Below the pieces are notes generated by a model that had not been told where the DNA came from, searched no databases, and saw nothing but the letters and a program-made list of their open reading frames with translations. DNA of 17,017 bases from positions 1 to 17,017 of the forward strand of contig JAITAW010000174.1 of the NCBI GenBank assembly GCA_031283905.1. The letters run 5' to 3'. This DNA comes from Treponema sp. (GTDB lineage Bacteria > Spirochaetota > Spirochaetia > Treponematales > Breznakiellaceae). The stretch's first letter is position 1; the number at the start of each line of letters is the position of its first letter. The position numbers and the translations under genes were made by a program. Shown piece by piece: positions 13,698-17,017 of the stretch.

Positions 13698-14206
13698 AAA
13701 ATAGAGGAGGTGATCCACAAAGTATGATTGACCATAAATGAAGCCATAATTGATGTAAAAGAAAGCCATATCAAAGGCTTTCCGGTGGTTGAACAGCTTC
13801 TTCGAGAAACAAGCAAGTCCTCCGAAATACCCGTTGTATCCGATGCCTCAACCGGCAATTATTCTCTTCTATCCCTACCGTGTGCTTTTTTCCACTTTCT
13901 TGCTTGTCCTCCGCGAAGGCTGCCGGAAAGCTAGCCCAATTATCCGTCGCTATCCGTTCATAGTTTATCCCCGGCCGTTTTATCCTTTTTCTCAACTTTC
14001 GGGCCGTTTTCAGATCCTGCTTTCCTCATACCGCGAACCTCCGATTCAACGCCGCAATTTCCCCGCTTCCCCGTGATATGCATAGATAAGCCATACTTTA
14101 TTCTCCTTTCTCTCCACATACGTCCAATGCGTCTTTTCCCGTTTCCGGATATATTAAGGCTCCGGCAATGGAGACACGTGATTTCTATGGTTTTTGCACG
14201 ATCCAT
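13690..14206 (-). pseudogene. Broken IS1-family transposase
   Basis: From ATG 14206 the frame starts like InsA, with a Cys pair CLHC and GNGK, then loses homology (deletion). InsB-like sequence follows in another frame: YLCISRGSGEIAALN, a TGA at 14028-14026, then DLKTARKLRKRIKRPGINYE, RIATDNWASFPAAFAEDKQ and GKKHTVGIEENNCRLRHRIQ. Near 13815 a one-base insertion shifts the frame, and the end continues as LFNHRKAFDMAFFYINYGF. The DNW Asp and the HTVGIE Glu regions of the DDE-type active site are still readable. With a deletion, a stop and a frameshift it cannot make active transposase. Confidence 0.85.
13698..13705. repeat. Target site duplication, left copy
   Basis: AAAATAGA directly abuts the left inverted repeat; AAAATACA at 14267-14274 abuts the right one. 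Seven of eight bases match, and eight to nine bases is the known duplication length of IS1-family elements. Confidence 0.75.
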
Positions 14207-14266
14207 ACTATCTTCTTGTGCCACTGTTGTCTTTCTCCTCTCCATCATACGTTGTAGATCACCACC
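13706..14266 (-). mobile_element. IS1-family insertion sequence remnant, 561 bp
   Basis: The ends are imperfect inverted repeats: GGAGGTGATCCACAAAGTAT... at 13706-13730 on the plus strand and GGTGGTGATCTACAACGTAT... on the minus strand from 14266 to 14242, 21 of 25 bases matching. The element is flanked by an 8-bp near-identical duplication. Inside, the minus strand encodes broken IS1 transposase (InsA/InsB type) pieces. It is shorter than intact IS1 elements (about 770 bp for IS1), and the InsA part passes abruptly into InsB sequence, so an internal deletion is likely. Confidence 0.85.
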
Positions 14267-14379
14267 AAAATACAATCAAAGGACTTGACGTAACGCAAAT
14301 TTACCTTTATCCTTATTGATAATGCGGTTATAAGTATTACGTATGAGTCCATAACCGATAGTAAGCAGGAGTAAATTTT

Positions 14380-14589
14380 ATGGGTGTAAATGAATATTTC
14401 GGTAAGGAAGTTGTTAGATTTCTTCCTCCCTTTTTTTGTCTAATGCGTAGGTTGTTATTGCTATCCTTCCCGGCTATAATCCCCCCCCCCCCCCCACCCC
14501 GCATGATTCCAGGAGAGAAGGCATACGACGGAACTCTCTTTACCGGAGTTGCGGCGCATGGTTTCTCTCTTTCTATTCCTTCTATATAG
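14380..14589 (+). CDS. Short frame through the poly-C tract; phase-variable start or decayed paralogue
   Basis: A 69-residue frame starting at ATG 14380, with AGGAG eight bases upstream. It reads MGVNEYFGKEVVRFLPPFFC, a hydrophobic MRRLLLLSFPAII, six prolines from the C tract, then EKAYDGTLFTGVAAHGFSLS and a stop. The segment AYDGTLFTG resembles VYGGTLFTD, 200 bases further on in the large gene. With 13 or 16 C the frame would fuse to the large downstream frame; with 14 it stops almost at once. Either this is the real, currently off-frame beginning of the large gene, or it is the stump of a tandem paralogue. The ribosome site supports translation, but the protein has no recognised function. 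Confidence 0.4.
   Translation: MGVNEYFGKEVVRFLPPFFCLMRRLLLLSFPAIIPPPPPPRMIPGEKAYDGTLFTGVAAHGFSLSIPSI
14452..14480 (+). promoter_or_regulatory. Near-consensus promoter abutting the poly-C tract
   Basis: TTGTTA (14452-14457), a 17-base spacer and a perfect TATAAT (14475-14480). The C tract begins at the next base, so the predicted transcription start near 14487 falls inside it. Tract length would then alter the start region and the promoter output. The downstream ribosome site GGAG (14545-14548) and ATG 14558 fit a leader of about 70 bases. Confidence 0.65.
14481..14495. repeat. Homopolymeric C tract (15 C)
   Basis: Fifteen C, then A and four more C. It sits between a -10 box and the start region of a large envelope protein gene. 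Its length equals that of the other tract, which is 15 G at 8501-8515. Long G/C tracts are known slippage sites that switch treponemal surface genes on and off. Confidence 0.92.
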
Positions 14590-14654
14590 CACTACTATAC
14601 ATAGCGGCACAGGCGTTTGTCCTTTCCGGTTGCAGCAGTATCGGCGTCAGCGGA

Positions 14655-16082
14655 ATGTATGCGGCCAATACCGCAGTCGTTCCCGATAATACCGCACTGG
14701 AAACAAAGTCCTCAGAGGAAGTATACGGCGGAACTCTTTTTACTGACGCTACGATATTCGGTTCCGAGCTCAGTTATTTTATGGGCGAAAACGCTCTCAG
14801 CGGAAAAAATATCAGCGGACTGGATATCGGTCTCTCGTTCAGAATCCCCATCAGCATAGGGCGGGTAACGATATTCCCCTTCATCGGCGGCGATTACCGG
14901 TATTATCTTGGTAGTACTGACGCTTCTTTAAGAGGCGCCGCCGGCGAATCCAGCGAAGGGTGGGATGCCGTCAAAGAAAACCTGTGGTTAAAAGCCGGCG
15001 GCGGCGTTGACTTCGCTATTACAAACAGGCTCTTTCTGAGAGCCGAAGCCGCGTACAGCCGCCAGATAGCAAGCGACACGCTTAAGAAGCGGTATTCCAC
15101 CGGTTTCTTTAACCCAGCTTACGGTCTGCAATTTAGAATCGGGTTTGGATCGTATATAGGTTCCGCAAAAAAGGATATTTCGAAAAAGTCCTCGCCTTCC
15201 GAGCCTAAACAGACCGCCGATAGCGCCGAAGCGTCTCCACCTTCCAAGAAAACCGCGGCAAACACGCCGGTGCAGCCCAATCCGCCTGTCTCTTCAAAGA
15301 AGACGGCGAGCGGAGGGGATCAGATATTCATCGGCGAGACCTATAAATGCGCATTTTCTTCTAAAGATACGTTTCAACTATATTCTATGAAAGATATTCC
15401 ATCGAGGTACGCTTCTCTCTCGGTATCCACGGACGGAAACAAAGACACCATGGTTGCGATAATAACCATCGAGGGCGCACAGGCCGTCGCTAAACGGGGA
15501 AGGATTGATGCTATATTTGATGAAGATCGGTATATTATTGCGCTTGATGATGATTCCGGCGCGGGCGCCAACGCCAAGGTCAGCTTCACTATTCCAAGGG
15601 AACGGGCTTTTATCGTTATGGTAGTGAACAAGGATAAGAGCGCGGGCTACTATACCCTGAGTGTCGAGGGCGACGCCGGAACACAGCGGCAAACGTCTTC
15701 CAATGTCCAAATAATACCCGGCTCCGAAAACACGCCCATTATATACGTGAATAATACCTACCAGCGTACCTTTACTTCATCGGATTCCTCCATACATCTG
15801 TACGGATTAAACGGTACGGCGTCGTATAAATCTATCACGGTATCTACCGGCGGCAATCTGGATACCGGTTTATTGATTATCAGCAATAACGGCGCTAAAA
15901 CGCTTGTTGATACGGGGGATCCTTCGAAAATTCAGAGCAAGGATATTTTAGGCTATGATACCGACTCCGGTGGCAATTATAATGCCAAAACTACCATTAC
16001 GCCTCCAAAGGACGGAGCCTGTTTCATTATAGTAACGAGCAAGGCTAGTGGTACGTATACGTTAAGCGTTAGTGGAAACTGA
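14655..16082 (+). CDS. Envelope protein: beta-barrel-like N-terminus plus two PPC-like domains
   Basis: From ATG 14655 the product has 475 residues. Residues 1-170 look like an outer-membrane beta barrel: alternating strands such as LDIGLSFRIPISIGRVTIFP, FIGGDYRYYLG, GGGVDFAITNRLFLRAEAAY and GLQFRIGFGSYIG. A Ser/Lys/Pro-rich linker (about 172-218) follows, then two repeats of a pre-peptidase C-terminal-like beta domain (about 222-340 and 362-475). Both end in the pattern DSG-NAK-P-TLSV. The same frame is open upstream to 14451 and encodes a signal peptide with lipobox (FYIALLYIAAQAFVLSGCSS, Cys at 14631-14633), but it contains no ATG, GTG or TTG before 14655. The true start is therefore probably upstream in another frame (ATG 14558 or 14380). 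The exact role is unknown. It precedes the FlgO/CsgG-like gene by 57 bases. Confidence 0.7.
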   Translation: MYAANTAVVPDNTALETKSSEEVYGGTLFTDATIFGSELSYFMGENALSGKNISGLDIGLSFRIPISIGRVTIFPFIGGDYRYYLGSTDASLRGAAGESSEGWDAVKENLWLKAGGGVDFAITNRLFLRAEAAYSRQIASDTLKKRYSTGFFNPAYGLQFRIGFGSYIGSAKKDISKKSSPSEPKQTADSAEASPPSKKTAANTPVQPNPPVSSKKTASGGDQIFIGETYKCAFSSKDTFQLYSMKDIPSRYASLSVSTDGNKDTMVAIITIEGAQAVAKRGRIDAIFDEDRYIIALDDDSGAGANAKVSFTIPRERAFIVMVVNKDKSAGYYTLSVEGDAGTQRQTSSNVQIIPGSENTPIIYVNNTYQRTFTSSDSSIHLYGLNGTASYKSITVSTGGNLDTGLLIISNNGAKTLVDTGDPSKIQSKDILGYDTDSGGNYNAKTTITPPKDGACFIIVTSKASGTYTLSVSGN

Positions 16083-16139
16083 CGCCGTTTGTACAATAAC
16101 GGATCGCACAGACGGTTTATTAAGAGGAGTAAAGATAAC

Positions 16140-17017
16140 ATGAAAAAATACGGTATCGTATGTATCGTACTGGCGGCGTTTGTGAGTTCTCATGCGTTTG
16201 CCGGAGGCGGCGTCCAAAAATTGACGCCGTCTATAAAAAAAGCGTCTTCGTATCTCAAGAAAAGGCTTCCCGCCAACGGCTCAAAACTGGCTGTTTTTAG
16301 TTTGTCTTCGAGCGCGTTAGAGAATTTTTTTGTAGACGAGTTGACGGACGGGTTAAGCAATATCACCTTGTTTAACATAGTCGATCGCACCCAGCTTGCG
16401 GCTATCGCCAAGGAGATGGGGTTTCAGCTATCGGGAGAGGTCAGTGATACGGAGCAGGCTCAGATTGGGAAGAAAGCAGGCGCGAATATCATCATCTCGG
16501 TTTCCGTTGTCAACATAGGACAACAACAGTACCGTTTTAGGATACGCGCCATAGACGTTGAAACCGCAAAGCTATACGGAGCGGAGTCGTTTACCGTTTC
16601 CGATCCGATGATAGACTCTATGGTAAACCGGAACGCGTCCGGCCCGGCTTCCGATACGCCTGAAGCAAAGCCGGATATCGATCCGCCTCCTCCGCCCGAT
16701 CCCGCGGGAAGTTTTTCCAATCCCATTGCGCTGCAAGCGAACAATACGTGGAGTACTCAAACCTTGAGTGCGTCCGGGCTATGGTTCAGGGTAACGCCTG
16801 CGGTATCATCGTCAACGGCTGTTCTGAGTGTGGAAACAGACGGCGGTCTTGATACCTATCTGGAGCTTTTCGATTCGTCCCGGAATATGCTCAAGCAAAA
16901 TGACGACGACGGGAGCGGCGTGAACGCGAAGATTGAATGTGAGGTGCCTTCCGGAAAAAATTATATGATCAGAGTAACCGAAGTTGACAAAGCCGCCGGC
17001 GCGTTCCGTATCAAAGC
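16140..17017 (+). CDS. Exported FlgO/CsgG-like protein with C-terminal PPC-like domain (partial)
   Basis: The gene starts at ATG 16140, with AGGAG ten bases upstream, and runs off the right edge after 292 codons. MKKYGIVCIVLAAFVSSHAF is a signal peptide, probably cut after AFA. Residues 40-155 match the CsgG/FlgO/LpoB-like fold: SKLAVFSLSSSALENFFVDE, LTDGLSNITLFNIVDRTQLA, IGKKAGANIIISVSVV and YRFRIRAIDVETAKLYGAES. Proteins of this fold act in the periplasm or outer membrane. A Pro-rich linker (DIDPPPPPDPAG) leads to a PPC-like domain (from about 190) with NDDDGSGVNAKIECEVPSG, the same module found twice in the preceding gene. That shared module and the 57-bp spacing suggest that the two proteins work together. 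Confidence 0.82.
   Translation, partial: MKKYGIVCIVLAAFVSSHAFAGGGVQKLTPSIKKASSYLKKRLPANGSKLAVFSLSSSALENFFVDELTDGLSNITLFNIVDRTQLAAIAKEMGFQLSGEVSDTEQAQIGKKAGANIIISVSVVNIGQQQYRFRIRAIDVETAKLYGAESFTVSDPMIDSMVNRNASGPASDTPEAKPDIDPPPPPDPAGSFSNPIALQANNTWSTQTLSASGLWFRVTPAVSSSTAVLSVETDGGLDTYLELFDSSRNMLKQNDDDGSGVNAKIECEVPSGKNYMIRVTEVDKAAGAFRIK

Noticed and set aside
13187..13858. Intact 223-codon minus-strand gene
   Set aside because: Its first 50 codons lie inside the IS remnant in a non-transposase frame, so the full-length call is an artefact of the insertion.
13704..13934. Frame from TTG 13728 preceded by a perfect 12-base Shine-Dalgarno (AGGAGGTGATCC) also matching the 16S rRNA 3' end
   Set aside because: The sequence is the terminal inverted repeat of the IS1-family remnant, its spacing to the TTG is too long, and the frame is antisense to the transposase pieces. 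No other 16S sequence is present.

Overview
The window looks like a piece of a spirochaete chromosome, most likely a Treponema-type (termite- or gut-associated) lineage. This placement is an inference. It rests on the protein repertoire (an HU-like/DUF4469 protein, a FlgO/CsgG-like periplasmic protein with a pre-peptidase C-terminal-like domain, a prokaryotic lipoprotein, a PrsW-family protein) and on two 15-base homopolymeric G/C tracts next to genes, which recall the poly-G contingency tracts known in Treponema pallidum. No rRNA or tRNA is present to confirm it.

Layout. Positions 1-420 hold an unrecognised open frame on the minus strand and a strong 12-bp-stem terminator. Next is a 4HBT-fold acyl-CoA thioesterase (442-870, +). 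A tightly coupled minus-strand operon follows, read from right to left: PrsW-like membrane protease, DAHP synthase (aroF type), prephenate dehydrogenase (tyrA) and an unknown membrane protein. Two of its three junctions are 4-base start/stop overlaps. It diverges from a plus-strand pair, shikimate kinase (aroK) plus an N-terminally anchored solute-binding protein, so aromatic amino acid synthesis fires in both directions from about 4143-4170. A HIT-family hydrolase follows (6218-6562).

From 6588 to 8818 the sequence is repeat-rich. Two direct copies of an intergenic module (41 identical bases, a terminator hairpin, then a palindrome) lie exactly 750 bp apart and bracket a lipoprotein gene. 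Then come four perfect-period 23-bp tandem repeats, a DUF4469/HU-like gene, and a poly-G tract in a 509-bp gap. Pyruvate kinase with a C-terminal extra domain (8912-10711), a cluster of four hairpins, and a proA-proB proline operon (10994-13043) follow.

From 13187 to 14352 an IS1-family remnant (13706-14266, with inverted repeats and a near-perfect 8-bp target duplication) interrupts an unrecognised minus-strand frame. To its right is a surface or envelope locus. A near-consensus promoter runs directly into a 15-C tract, followed by a large protein with an outer-membrane beta-barrel-like N-terminus and two PPC-like domains. Its signal peptide and lipobox are encoded but lie out of frame with any start codon. 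The last gene, running off the right edge, is an exported FlgO/CsgG-like protein ending in a third PPC-like domain. This locus is the best candidate for a phase-variable, little-described envelope system.

Three genes (thioesterase, aroK, HIT) share one promoter layout: an extended -10 box exactly six bases before the ATG and no ribosome binding site, which predicts leaderless mRNAs.
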